From assembly GCF_009870125.1 (NCBI RefSeq), contig NC_046683.1, positions 57,117,869-57,181,868 on the forward strand: a DNA stretch of 64,000 nucleotides. Direction: 5' to 3'. Shown in pieces: positions 1 to 19,884 of this stretch (position 1 is its first letter; the number at the start of each line of letters is the position of its first letter). This stretch comes from Drosophila pseudoobscura (taxonomy: Eukaryota; Arthropoda; Insecta; Diptera; Drosophilidae). The notes under the pieces are model-generated. The model was not told the origin of the DNA. It made no database searches and saw only the letters and a program-made list of their open reading frames with translations. The translations under genes and the position numbers were made by a program.

Positions 1-7419
<7,419 letters not shown>

Positions 7420-8569
7420 CTAAGATGTCATTAAGTTCATCGGCTTTCACGTGGCGGGTACCGGTGCCCGAAGCTGATTTCGTGTATGAGTGGGAGTCGG
7501 AGGTCGCTGCTGCTGCTGTTGCTGGATCCTAAGTGAACGGGTAAGCAAAGAGAGGAGAAGAATAAGTACCGTTTTTTTTTTTTTTTGGTGCGGTGACTGC
7601 AGTTGCAGTTTGGTTGTGCTCTTATTGCTGTCTCCCTCCTGGTTGCTAATCCCGTTGGCTTTGCCAAGTTCGATTACAGTGGTTTCAATAAATCCATTGC
7701 CCAACAACTATTGACAGCTTAAAGCAATTGATGGCCCAGTAATTGTGCGGAGAAACTGTGCCAAGTGGGAGGATTTTTACCGCGGGCTGAATTTATTGCT
7801 GACTGCCACTGTGGGTGGCCCTGTGTGGGTGGCGTGTGCATGTCTATCTGTTTATGTGCTCTGTTCTGTTCTGTTCTGAGGTTAGCGGGTCAGGCCGCAG
7901 CAGCAGCAGCAGCAGAACCAGCAGCGAACAAAGTGAAAGCGGAATAAGGGAAGCCCGCGACGATGTCACGACGAATGAGGGCAAAAGCGAAAGGAAGCCA
8001 AGAACAACAACAAGCAGTTACAGCAACTTTTAATCGCCCAAACAACAAAAGCTCCTTTCTTGATTCTCATGCGGCGGCGGCGGCGGCTGCTGTTGTCAGA
8101 CAGGCAGTCAGTCGCCTGTGAAACCCACGCCTACAATAACTGTAATGTGCTGCAGTTAATGCCACCCACTCGCACTCCCAGCCTACCCTCGCTGTGCCCT
8201 GGGCGATGGTGACCCCGCTTGCTGACACAATGGAAGCAAGGCAGGAAAACTGCCGTTGTTGCTGATGATGCTCCTTCTTCTCCTTCTCCGTCTTCTTCCT
8301 ATCCTGCTTTCTTGTTGCTTCTTCTTCTGCTGCTGCTGCTGCTGCTGGATGAAAGAGTTCTCTCCGTGTGGATTTTTAAGGATAGAAGGGAAACGGAAAG
8401 GGAACAAGTCTGTCTCTCTCGCTCTCCCTTGCTTGTTGGCTCTCTATCTGTGTGTCTGTCCTCTTCTGTCTGCTGTTTGCCTCATTGTCAATGTGGGTTA
8501 ACCTAAGTGAGCCAAGAGTAGGTGGGTGGGTGCACACTGCCAGACGAAACTATAAGAATGGAAAGAGAT

Positions 8570-8629
8570 AATCAGATGACTATCGCCTCATCGATAATAA
8601 TCAGATGACTATCGCCTCATCGATAATAA
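8570..8629. repeat. Direct duplication of a 29 bp unit
   Basis: Two identical adjacent copies of a unit containing AATCAGATGACTATCGCCTC and ending ATCGATAAT. The shared TCAGATGAC starts at 8572 and 8601. Each unit ends in a CGATA core. The lack of divergence suggests a recent duplication. Confidence 0.9.
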
Positions 8630-11600
8630 TGCAATACCACTCCACCATGAGACCACACTCGATAATTGGGCATTTTTCAATATTTATTCCACAGATGATA
8701 ACTTTTCAATAGCGAATACGTTAGCTGACAAATTTAATATTACAGAATTTATATATATACCAAAAATACACTTAATTCGATAAGTGATTGCCTAAGAAGT
8801 CTCGTTATAGCCATAGATTTCCAATGAAAATAAACTTGTGCCCCCGTCGCTTCAAGCAGAAAACATCTCTATCTTGTGTTCCTCCTTCGACTTATAGTGT
8901 TCTACCGCACTGTCTTGGGATCTGTCTCTGTGTCTCTGTGGTGGTGGGTGGTGCAGTGCCTGACAAAGTGAAAGTGATGATGCCATTTGTTAGCAAAGTC
9001 CTTAAACCGCACGCATTTTGCTATTCTTGCGAATGTCCTCGCCCTCCCTTACCCCCCTCATGCTTTTTATCCCCCATGAAGCATGGATGATGTATGGAGC
9101 AAATGTTGTTGTCGCTACATTTTGACTTACTTTGTCATTAAGTGTGTTGCCTCTTGCCACTGCCCCACCCCCCCTCTCTCTCTCTCTCTGTAGCTGTATT
9201 TGTGTTCATGAATTTGAAATTTCTTCTATGGAAAGGACGGGGAGGGGGGGGGGGGACATTAGGGGCTTTGGATTTGGGGAAAATTAAAAGCAAATTTGTT
9301 CGTTAGTTTTGCACAAATGAATCTTTAACTTTGAGCACACATTACGCATACGCCGTGTTGTCTGAGTGGATTTCTGTGCAATAACAATTTATTTTTTGGG
9401 GCTAGAAAGATGAAGGGGGGGCAGGGGAAGGGGGAAACTAGGTCAACACTAAAGTTCACGAATTGTGAAAAGTGCCAGCACAATGCAAAAACCACAAGGA
9501 AAGAGAAATGGGAAACGGAAACTTTTATAAAGCCACAACCTCCGAAAACACAAAAAAAGGAACTCAACACATTTGTGCAGTGGATAAAGAAAGTGCCGGG
9601 AAAAGCCGTCGTCGGAATGGAGGATTTTTCAGCGGATTAAATACAATGGAAAAGCCAGAGCGTAATGAGGATTTTGTTGGCCAAAAACTTAGGGTGCCAC
9701 TAAAAAGCCCCAAATGAAAAGCATTTAACAAGTTTTCAATTAGAAAAGTAAAAGAAATCAAAATAATAACCGCAGGAAAAGTCGTGACTGGGGGGAGGAA
9801 AAGCGCTGGAAAAGCGTCGCTGGCGATAAAACAAATAAAGCAACAAAAGCCACTTGAGTCCGTCCGCCAGTTATCGAAACAAAACGAAACAAACACTTGG
9901 CCCAGCACAAAGGCACAAAGGCGCACACATTTCCGATCCTTTGAATTGCCCCGGTCCTCCGTCCATCCCCCCCTTTGGACTGGGCATATCTTTTGGGCCA
10001 AAACAAAAAAAAAACAGCTGTCGATGACAAGGGCCTCCTAAACGAGGAGGAAAAATCAAATCGCTCGTGCTTATCATCATAATGATTATCCCTAATGTGC
10101 CCCGAAAGGGAGGGAAGAGGATTTCCGCGAAAAGGAAATGAAGGAAAGAAAGAAGGGACAGACCTTAAGTATCCCCAGGAATACATTTTGGACGTCCGCA
10201 CTTGTTTCGTTCTGCGTTACGTGTGCCCCGAATTATCATCGCTGTCTGGCCAAGGTCCAAGAAGGACGAGCGAGGGCCCCGTCAATGGCAGACGAGCGGG
10301 GGAGGGGCTCGCTCGCCGAAATGGAGATAAGTTGGTGACCCCAACACGAATCGTGCTTGCTTTTTGTTGTTGTTTGTTAGGCTTCGTTGCCTGCCTGCCA
10401 CACGCCACACGCCACACGCCCCCGCCCCCCGAAAATGTTGCTTCTTTTACTTGTGTTTTTTTCTTGTGTCTGATAAATAACCTTTATGTGTGTGTGTGTG
10501 TGTGTGTACCTTTATTTCTGTGTAAATGTGTTAATGTCTAAGGTCTCTCTTTTCGGCTGTGGTCTTTTATGTCTTCACATTTCAATTTCAATTTTGAATG
10601 CCGTGGGCTTTCTCTCTCGCTCTCTCTCTCACTCACTTTCTCTACATTTCAAGCAAAAACTTAATTAAAATGCTTTAATTCTGTGGCAGATCAAAGGGAT
10701 TTCACAACTAAAGAGTTTGCCTTTAAAGCATCTTATTTTGTTGCCCTTTAACCTCTGAACAATTTGCATTGCCTACTTGTGGGCGCTGATTTTTCTCTTC
10801 TTCTCTCGTCTCTTGTAATCTGAAACGTGGCAAAGTCAAAGTTGATTGTTATCTTTGTTGCTGCCACAAAAACAGCACAAAAAGCTCTTTCAATTTGGTT
10901 TTTTTTCGGCCTGCAGGAGACACCAGCGGGAGATCTCCTTCCCAGGTTTTCGTGCCGTTCCGCTCGGGCGGAAAGCCTGGGAGGGGGAGAGCGGGAAATA
11001 GGAAAAGCCGGAAATAGGCAATTTTCATATCAGACATCATTTTCCAGCCACCACGATTTGTTTTTGGCTTTTTGGGAAAAATGTACATACTGGATGGAAT
11101 ATACGAGTGGGCTTTCCTTTACCCATTTAAATAATTCATTTCATTTCGTTTCATTGGAGTTCCAACAGCAGAAAAAGAAGGTTCCAAAGTTATACAAAGG
11201 AACGGGTGCCCCCGGTGCCCACCGCGTTCTCGTTCCTGCAACGAATGAAGCCGCCGACATTTTCCCAGGGCATCTCATAAAAAATGCCCTCAAGTGCCGA
11301 CGATGTCGGCGTCGTCCGTGAGCATGAAAATTATTTACCACCACCCCGATTCCCACACCCCCTTCTGCCTTCCACTGTGTGTGTTGCACTCGTGCCTGGC
11401 TTGTGTTGCACAATAGTGACGCTGGCAGAGAGCAGGCGGCGAAAAGGGCCGCCAGAAGGTGGCAGGGAGCAGGGGGTAGGGGGCAGGGCGGCTGGGTATC
11501 TTGGCCAAGTGCATCGCGTGCTTAGGGGCCTGATGCCAGGGGCGTCTGGGCGGGCCACTTGCTCACGTTCGTTCACGTGTCGAGGCCCACAAGAGGCCAA

Positions 11601-14600
11601 AGTCGGCAACAACACAGCTCTGCCACACAACGGGAGAAGAAACAATAAAGGGCATGCGATACACAACGCTCAAGTGCAACAACAACAAGAGGAAGGCAGG
11701 CACGGGGCATGGGCACGGGGCATGGGGCATGCAAGCGATTGGGAGGCAGCTCAAAAAGCAAGCAAGCGCAAGGAATTGGTCAACATTCAGACGGACTTCG
11801 AGCATTACATGGCATATTTAAGAGCAGGTGGGGCATCGGCACTTAGGCGCCTCCTTGAGCAGAGTCTGGACAGTCTCTGTGGCACGTTGCCTTGCCTCTT
11901 GTTGGACATACCTTGCATATGAAGACACGTGGTCGCATTTCGAATGAGGAACTTGTGGAAAGAAATGATTTGGAGAGTAATGGAAGATGGCAACGGCTTT
12001 GGAATGGGTCGAACGAGGAACGAAAGATGCAAACAGCTGAGCAAACGAGACACAGGCAGAGAGAGGGAGGGACAGAGAGACAGAGGAGGGAGTGGGCAAA
12101 AGCTTATAGCATATCAAATGGTACAAATGGACAAATGAAAAGAATACTTAGACGTGGCTCAAAAGAGCTTTGCGAAATGAAATGGAATTGAAAAGCAGAA
12201 ACAGAAACGGAAACGGAATACCAATAAAAAGCAGATCAGAAGAACCGCAAATACAACAGAACAGAATCGAAAAACAAACAGAACAGAAAAGAAAAGATTT
12301 GTAAGCGATTGGAGGAAATATATGAGTAAATATTGTGAGAATGGAGACGAATGGGGACTGAATGGAGCTCGGGAGAAGAAACAGAGGTCATGTGTGTTTC
12401 CGGGAATTAGAAATTGAAGACTTGGAAAAATGTAGAGTGGAATTCCAGCACTTCATCTCCACCGTTCTAAAGGGGTTTCCGTTATCCGTGTATCTCTTGG
12501 GAATCCCTGAGTCTAAGGAATACAATCGAATCAGAGTCTTGCTGAATATTTGCAGAGATGGGACCCAGAGCCAGAACCCAGACAACCACATGGATCGCCT
12601 TTTCACTACCCCGGAGGTTTTCTGCGCTACCCAAATTTCTTTGGCCATTTGTAATCAAGTAATCCTAGGTCATCCAATCATCCATCCATCTTTTCTGGAA
12701 GATTGGAAGGGAGACCAAAGACCAATAAAGGAGAACAAGGATTCTGGAAAGGAAAATGGTGGAAAATATGTGGAAAGATTGAGACAAGTTTGACAGAATT
12801 TGAGGAGAAATATAAAACGATTTTTGGAAGAACTTGAGAAGAAGAAGAAGTAAGAGAACTTAAAAAAGTAGAAGAATAGGAAGAAGGAGAAGAATGATAA
12901 GAATAGGAAGAAGGAGAATAATAGAATAGAATAATGGAATGTGGAATGGGAGAACAACTGACATTTTTTGATAACTTTGAAGCTTGGAACACCGCAATGG
13001 AACAGCGTAATGGAACACCGCACACCGCAATGGAACAATGCTTGCAAAATTTGTAAATGGTTTTCCTGGAATCCCAGCATCTCCAGAGGGGGCTACACTT
13101 ACAGTTCTCTGTTATCTGATATATCTGGAAGCGAGATATAATGGAACCCTGAGCATCAGAGGGCGTCGCATAGGAGGCAATGATTTATGGGGACAACTGT
13201 GTGTTACGTTACATCATAATTTGCTAAACATTCCGCAACATTCATTTTTCATGCATGAAACAAGACTCGGTGCACGCCCCACGCCCCACGGCCCGCGCCC
13301 CACGCCAGCTGCCAGCTGCCACATGCCACACATTGCCCACGTAGCCCACCGGATGACTTAATTATATGCAACGAGCACCTGCTTCCTCTGTGGCACCCTG
13401 CACTTCACTCTCTTCCTCCCTCTCTCTCTCTCTCCACTTGGACTCCAACTCCAAAAACAAAGCCTCAACGAGAGTGGCGGCTCTGCATTGTGGCAAGCGG
13501 GGAAAGAGCATGTGAGGGGCGGTCTGGGCTGGGCTGGGGTGGGGTGGAGAGCACACCTGAAGGACCTCCTCTAGGGTTTGGACTCTCCTCCTAATGAAAA
13601 TGGAAACTTGAATTGCCAGCAGACCGAAACGGAGCCGTGGGGGTGGGGGGAAAGGGTAAAGGTGGGGTGGGGAGGGGGAAATTGAATTGAGCCTTTTTAT
13701 GCGACTAGACTGCGATGACTAGGGGTCGACTAGGGGTTGCACCCGGTGGCATGTCGTGGAGGCGGAACAGGATATTTCATTACATTTAAGCATGCATGGA
13801 TGAATGGGAAATGGGAAATGCGAAATGGCAAAGGGGAAGAGTGGGGGCGGCAGGGTGACGCCCACATGGAATAAAAATGGCAACATTGTGGAAATGTGCA
13901 AATATTGGCTCAAGTGACGGGCAATAAAAAAGTCCACCGGGTTGTTCTTTCAGCCATCAGACATCAGACATCAGCCGACGGCCAACAGCCAACCCTCGAG
14001 GATCCCTCGTATCCGTATCCCACCTGACTCCGTCCTCCTTCCTTCCAGCACTTGATGTCCCTTTAGTGTTATCACACGGATTGTCGACGGCAATTTCAAT
14101 TTCAATTTCCATTGACAGCCCAAACCCGAACCCGAAGCCGAAAAACCCAAACACAAATTCAAACTTGAACCCAGTCACGGCTCTTTATTCCATAATTGCC
14201 GGGGCTTTGAGGCCCCAAGTGTATCCCTTATTGGCCATTTGCAGGAATGTTTGACATGTAAAAGTAATAACAGGATATCTGATTCCAATATGCCCGAAGG
14301 CGATGTGCAGTTTTCATTCGTTCTGACTAAAAAAATGATTTTTGAATGTTGAGTGCAGATCAAGGCGGAAACTGGTGGCCACTTTAGCCAGATCTTAAAG
14401 GAAGGCAGACAAGCGCTTGGTCCCCCCCCCCCTCTAGCTACCTCCTAGTGTCCTGTGTCCTGTGTCCCTGTTCCTGTCACAGACTCTCATATTATTATCC
14501 CTGTCTCCGCTGCGGTTTTGTGCGGCTCAGTGCGGTTCCCTGTTCGGTTCGGTTATGTTCTGCCTGGCTGTGTTTTTTTGTGTGTTATGCGGCGGCAGTT

Positions 14601-15120
14601 AACTGTGTCGTGACATGTGGCAAGCATAAAAGAACCGTAAAATGTCATGTTTGTTGGCGGCCGAACATGACGTGAAGTGGAGGAGGACGTACACGGAGAC
14701 GGAGCCGGAGACGACAGGGCCGACAGAACGATGACGACTCTCACAGTTGGCTGACATGTGACTCACGCATTCGGTGGCACGTTGGGGTTGGCCTGGGCCG
14801 TGGCGGCAGGGCGGCAGGGTGGCAAGGCCTAATAGGCGGCCGTGTCAACACATAGCCCAAATTACACTAGGCACGCAGGCAGCTGCGGTTCCGCAATCGT
14901 TTCTGGGGCTAAGGACTTTGCTTTTTGATGAACTTGCAAACGGAATTCGAAAGAAAATTGAGTCGTGGTTTGGTTTTCGGGGTCAAGGAAAGAGCTCTTT
15001 CATTGCAGTTAATCGATATTTGATTGGACAGTAACTGTAACTGTTTCAAATCAATCGATAAGTAATCGGGGTGCTTACGAAAAAATCGATAGAAGTTTAC
15101 CCTAATTGAGGCTAGAAAAG

Positions 15121-15750
15121 TTTCTTCCTAAAGATGTTTATCACGCCAATAGTTATCGGTTCTAATCGATTCGAATCAATGACCCTTTTAGACCATTTTT
15201 TGTTTAAAAAATAATAAAAAATTTAAACTGTAAAGTCACGCCTTTAAAAATTAGCCAATGTTATACAAATTTGATTCATTTATCGGAAAAAATTATTCTT
15301 GAAAATGTTTATCCGCCAATTATCGATTCTAATCGATCATTCGCCTTTTAGACCATTTAAAAAATTTAAAAAAATAATACAATAAAGTTATGCCTTTAAA
15401 AATAGGACAATCTTCTAAAAAATTGATTGATTTATCGGAAAAAATTATTCTTGAAAATGTTTATCCGCCAATTATCGATTCTAATCGATCATTCGCCTTT
15501 TAGACCATTTAAAAAATTTAAAAAAATAATACAATAAAGTTATGCCTTTAAAAATAGGACAATCTTCTAAAAAATTGATTGATTTATCGGAAAAAATTAT
15601 TCTTGAAAATGTTTATCCGCCAATTATCGATTCTAATCGATCATTCGCCTTTTAAACAATTTAAAAAAATAACAAACAAAATCACGCCTTTAAAAATTAG
15701 CCAATCCTATACAAAATTGATTGATTTATCGGAAAAAATGAATTTTCTTT
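15121..15750. repeat. Tandem array, about 4.5 copies of a 152 bp AT-rich unit
   Basis: The anchor TTTATCGG recurs at 15279, 15431, 15583 and 15725, giving spacings of 152, 152 and 142. A more diverged partial copy precedes them near 15136. Each unit carries ATTATCGATTCTAATCGATC, CCTTTTAGACCATTT and poly-A/T blocks, so ATCGAT palindromes repeat at regular spacing. The two middle copies are nearly identical; the outer ones are diverged, as expected for unequal exchange. I cannot place it in a named satellite family. Confidence 0.92.
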
Positions 15751-16751
15751 TGCAAATCGCGATGGAAAAGCTCTTAAAACAATGATTTTGACACCCTTTG
15801 TAGCACAGTGTTGTGGGTGCAGTAGGTCGCCTCTCCTCTAGAAATGTGAGACCCGACCCTCTTTGGATCCCTCTCTTGTCCCTTGTTGTCTGTTTGTTGA
15901 CCATCAAATTTGCCAGCCAATTTGCCAGCCCGTTCTTATGCGGGGCAACTGCCGTCCTTCCAGTCCGTCGTTCCTTTTAATTAAATGCAACATAAATTTG
16001 CTCACATTTCACGTGGAAAAAAAAAACAGAAAGAAAAGAACGAAAAGTGTCGAACGCACTTGTCACAGAATCTCGCATAATGTAGTATTTGCCATTTCCC
16101 TGCCATTTCCCAGCCATTTTCATTCACATTTTCTGTCTTTTGGTTGGTGCCATTTTTTGTGCCTCTTTCAGGGGTTTTTGCCCTACGATGATGACAGTTT
16201 TTGTGGCCATGAAAAATGTGAAAGATTATTTTTATTTTTTTTATATTTTTTTTTAAATTTGTGTGTGTGTTTTTTTCCGTTTTTCTGTTTTTCTGCATGC
16301 AAATGTGTTTTGCAATTTAAAAATAATTAGACCCCAAACGCATTGCTTTTGCTGGTGGGGGGGAGGGGAGGGAGCGGGTATTAAATCATTTTTAGGGGGA
16401 TATTTAAGATTTATTTTTGGGGCTCTGGGCACGGGGCATGGGGCATGGGGCATGGCGGTGAAGCCCCTCGCCCACTTGTGAGTGAAAGAGGAGCCATTTG
16501 AAATTAATTAGGCTGCGACAACGACGAGGGTAACAGAAGCACTTTAAAGCCACGAGGAGGGGCGCTCAAGTGGTGGGAGTGGCGCACACATACGCAGGAG
16601 TCGGACGAGCGCATGACCCTCTTGTCTCTCCTCATCTGCTCTTTCCCTGCAGCAAGCAGCAAGCAGCAGGCAGCAGGCAGCAGCATTTTGCCCTAATTTT
16701 ACTTTCTGCGATTTTATCAGGACACACATACAGCGACAGAGGAACCACCCG

Positions 16752-16754
<3 letters not shown>

Positions 16755-16785
<31 letters not shown>
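16755..16785. repeat. (AC)n microsatellite
   Basis: An uninterrupted AC dinucleotide run of about 15 units. Confidence 0.97.
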
Positions 16786-16786
<1 letters not shown>

Positions 16787-17207
16787 GCTTGGCTTTGCTT
16801 CGTTTTTGTTGTTGTTTTTTTTAAAACTCTCTCTTTCTCTTTCTTCTAGTTTTCTATTACCGTCCGCCCCCCTTGCCCCGAGGATGTCATAATTTACGCA
16901 CTTCTTCGCTTGCCTTTTGAATATTTGCACTGCTTTCACATTTGCCTCTCTTTCAAGTTCTCAACCTGTCTCTCTCTCTCTCGCTCTCCCTCTCTGTTAG
17001 GGTGGTGGGGGTTGGGGGGTCCGGGGTACGGCTAATGAAATTAAAGTGCGAGACACCAAAAACCAACCGCAGAAACCGAATAAGCGGGGAATGGGCAAGG
17101 AATTACTAGTAGTACTTTTTTTTTTTGTTGTTTTTTGTTGTCGTTTCGGGTCGGGTGTCGTGTGTGCCTCGAAGGCGGCTCGGCTCGAAACGGTTTACCG
17201 GTCCACG

Positions 17208-17243
17208 CACGTCCGCACCGGGAAAATGTCTACAGCGAACTAA
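17208..17243 (-). promoter_or_regulatory. Inr-DPE core promoter, probably of the FAM135-family gene
   Basis: On the minus strand TTAGTT matches the initiator consensus TCAKTY at five of six positions, with the A (+1) at 17241. Counting from that A, bases +28 to +33 read GGACGT, a full match to the DPE consensus RGWYVT at its required spacing. No TATA box precedes it. The surroundings are unusually CG-rich for this window. A GT at 17198/17197 could end a 43-base first exon. The nearest minus-strand coding start downstream is the FAM135-family gene, 9.9 kb away, so the link is inferred. Confidence 0.5.
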
Positions 17244-17847
17244 CGGCAAACGGTGCCTGCCTGAAGTGAGCTTCGGAGAGGAGATGCTTTCGTCCGGAGA
17301 ACCCACCGCTCGCTCGTTCGTGCCGTTTATCCACGGAATGCGTCGTCGTCGTCGTCGTCGCCGCCGTCAGAGTCGGTGAGTGTTTGGTTCTTCGTGCCAA
17401 CGATTGCCGTGTTTTTGCTTGGATTCTTTGCTTCTGGCCAAACAGCGCGCGAGAGAGAGAGAGAGAGAGAGCACGCAAAAAGAGAACTTAAACGTGAACG
17501 TGCGCTGCTTGCCCAAGAACTTTCTCTTTCTCTTGGGAAGTGTTTTTTTATCTTTTTTTTTAAGCGAATCGGTGTGCCAGACGCAGGCTGGTTGATGGGA
17601 AACCCAAAGATTTTTAGTGAAATTTCGACTTGTTGTAAAAAGTTAACCAAAATATCACCAAAAACTCCTGCACTAGAACCACATTATTCAGAAAATCACA
17701 GACACATATGTATACTCATGCCCCTTTAGTGGGCTCGATCTTTACGAATCCCGTCTTCGAATCACTCTGAATCACAAAAAGCTGATCTCTGAAACGACTC
17801 AAAGCTCAAAAGCTGTCGAATGGACCGAACCAAGCGAATCCCACGGA

Positions 17848-18123
17848 ATGGATTCGTTCATGCAGGGCTCTAATAAAGACGTGTGGTTGGCTCTACAAGA
17901 CTGTGTTAATTCCTATATGGACATACGACATTCTGGGGATGTGCAAGCGAAAACCCTCATGCACGATGATGGTTCTTGGTTTCGATCGACTACTGGATCC
18001 AATGATGAATGTTTAATCAACCAAATGAAGCAGCTAGAGATTTTTTGCATCCGCAAATCCCACAAAGAACCCGCAAAAAAACTAAAAATATATATTAATC
18101 GAACTATTAAACGCTTCAAATAG
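17848..18123 (+). CDS. Small ORF of unknown function, 91 aa (weak candidate gene)
   Basis: An ATG-initiated frame of 91 codons starts MDSFMQGSNKDVWLALQD, is of mixed composition rather than low-complexity, and ends in a basic tail (KKLKIYINRTIKRFK). It ends 40 bases before a plus-strand AATAAA at 18163-18168. No signal peptide, membrane segment or known domain is visible, and there is no clear promoter. Non-coding DNA in this window yields frames of similar length by chance, so only the poly(A) signal and amino-acid texture favour it. Confidence 0.25.
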   Translation: MDSFMQGSNKDVWLALQDCVNSYMDIRHSGDVQAKTLMHDDGSWFRSTTGSNDECLINQMKQLEIFCIRKSHKEPAKKLKIYINRTIKRFK

Positions 18124-18162
18124 TAAGCAAGCCAATGCAAATATCAATACTCTTAGATTTCC

Positions 18163-18168
18163 AATAAA
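18163..18168 (+). terminator. Poly(A) signal AATAAA after the 91-codon ORF
   Basis: A consensus hexamer 40 bases past the stop codon. It is common by chance in A+T-rich DNA, so it gives only modest support. Confidence 0.3.
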
Positions 18169-19884
18169 AAATAGATCGTATATATAGAAAGACTCCCTAA
18201 AAGTACCGAATACTCCTCTAGTTTAGGTGCTGCCCATGAGAATCGCATAGAGAGGCGATAAAAGAGAGCCGGAAAAGCGGATATAGACTCAAGGAAGTGC
18301 TGCCTAGAGTCGGAAGTAGATCTGTTTTCGGGATAATTTCATACAGAGATCCTGTCGAACTATTCCTTCGCCAACTGTCGGGATACCGCGCGGGATCTAT
18401 CAGCTGTTTTCTCTTAGCCCCGTCAGCAGAAGTTCTCTTCAAGGACTCCCTGCGCATGTCCAGGCTCTCGCTCTCTCTTCGCACTGCGCTCTGTGCTCTG
18501 TGCTCTTTCGCTCGTCGTCTGTGCACGTTCTGTCGGTGTCCCCCGGGGGCCGTGACTAGCCCTTGCCGGTGGCCATGGGGTGGCAGCGACTCTGTGGGGC
18601 TAATAGACGGGTGGGGGTGAGGACACAGGCGAACAGCTGGACACGAGGACATATAAAGGGGACTGGCCACCAAAGTTGCTTGGTCCTCGCCGTTGCTCGT
18701 CGCTGGAGCAGAACAAAGTAAATCATGGATGGAAATCCGAGTCAAAGTCCTTTGCTGCAGTGGCAGTGTCGGTGGCGTCTTCATCGCCTTGGCATGGAGG
18801 TGACAGCAACAAAAGCAGCAGCAGCAGCAGATTTTTTTATCAGCTTTAGTTTGGTGTTTAGTTGCCGCAACACACACCCACGCGCTCACACGTGCACGTA
18901 CACAGACGACAGGTGGCTGCATCCCCAGAGAGAGAGAGAGAGAGAGTGTGGGTGTGGGTGTGGGTGTGGAAGGAAGGGACACCCCACACCCTCCTGCCCC
19001 GACAGGCACTTTCAATTTTATTTGCGCGCATTATGGCAAAACATCCTGATTATCGTATAAGGGGGAGGGGCGGGGGCTGCCGAGAGGAGAGGGAGCGAAA
19101 GTAGGGAATGAATGGATGGAAAGATGGTTTGTGCTGCGGCTGGGGCTGGGCCTGGGCGTTCTCTCTTCAAAATGGATTGCTCATACGCACCGTTGCACCC
19201 CATGGGCAAACCGATGATGAAATGATGCGCGGCTTCCATGCTTCGAAATTTGTGTAATGGCAAAAAATACACACCAATTGATGCTCTCAAAATGATAGGA
19301 TGGGCTGTTGGGGGAGTGGCGGGGGCAGGACATAAATCTAATTGAATATTTTGATGGTGCAATTTCTATTTAATTTAAGCGCTGCTTGAACTTGTGATAG
19401 ATTTTGATTTGGAATGGAAACCACTCGGAAAATTATGGTTCAAGGGATGGGATGTCCCTGAAGAGGAATACCAGGTATTGTCAAAGGATTCTTTGCATAT
19501 ATTTCAGTAAATATTCATATTACTATCTATCCAAGAATATGGTGTTCTAGAAATATTCCTACGGCAATTTTCATTCGATTTGGGTTGTGTTTTGTCTGGT
19601 TTCCCACAGCTGGGGGTCATTAGATCTTATCCAACGAACATGCATCCCATGAGACATCCTTTGCTCCTTCAGAGCTGTGCGATTTCGTGATTTCTTCATT
19701 TGCACAGATTAAAGTTTCGATTCAAGTCAATCCAACGAAGGTCTTCTTTCTGTTTTATCCTGTTTTTCTTTGAAATCTTATTGGATCTTTGTAAAATTAA
19801 TATTAATCATTCAAATACCTTTTTCTTACCTTTTTTTGTCCTCAGATTATTGTGCACAAAAATGAAAAACAAGAAATGGAACGA

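Larger units (their letters stand above)
7420..17198 (-). other. Long non-coding stretch, probably 5' UTR intron of the FAM135 gene
   Basis: About 9.8 kb holds no convincing gene on either strand. It contains CTG/CAG runs (7500-7515, 7900-7915, 8325-8346), a 29 bp direct duplication at 8.57 kb, poly-G at 9240-9256, purine-rich AAGAAG repeats at 12.84-12.92 kb, a 152 bp tandem array at 15.1-15.75 kb and an AC microsatellite at 16.76 kb. Long open frames such as 11284-11922 and 12362-12793 follow compositional bias and have no recognisable domain. Assigning the stretch as an intron depends on the inferred promoter at 17241. Confidence 0.45.
17242..19860. other. Intergenic region between FAM135-gene promoter and lectin 3' end
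   Basis: This region holds GA-rich (17450-17475) and GTGTGG-type (18950-18970) simple repeats and a run of CGT codons at 17341-17365 followed by CAGAGTCG/GTGAGT, which resembles a plus-strand splice donor. A plus-strand TATA-like TATAAAG lies at 18652-18658. A 265-codon minus frame over 18.2-19.0 kb is low-complexity at its start and has no splice or domain support. One small ORF is listed separately. Confidence 0.5.

Noticed and set aside
11284..11922. 212-codon plus-strand frame
   Set aside because: GC-rich low-complexity translation with GGGGCAT repeats; nothing conserved is visible.
12362..12793. 143-codon plus-strand frame with fairly natural composition
   Set aside because: No promoter, poly(A) signal or recognisable motif; frames this long occur repeatedly in the non-coding parts of this window.
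16429..16456. GGGGCAT heptamers here and near 11705, 22540 and 26995
   Set aside because: Short G-rich simple repeats, telomere-like only in length; too few copies to mean anything.
18218..19015. 265-codon minus-strand frame
   Set aside because: Starts in CACACC-type simple repeat, poly-Cys from CAG repeats, no splice or domain support.
18652..19060. TATAAAG followed by a 111-codon frame
   Set aside because: No initiator match; the frame is driven by CAG and GA/GT repeats.
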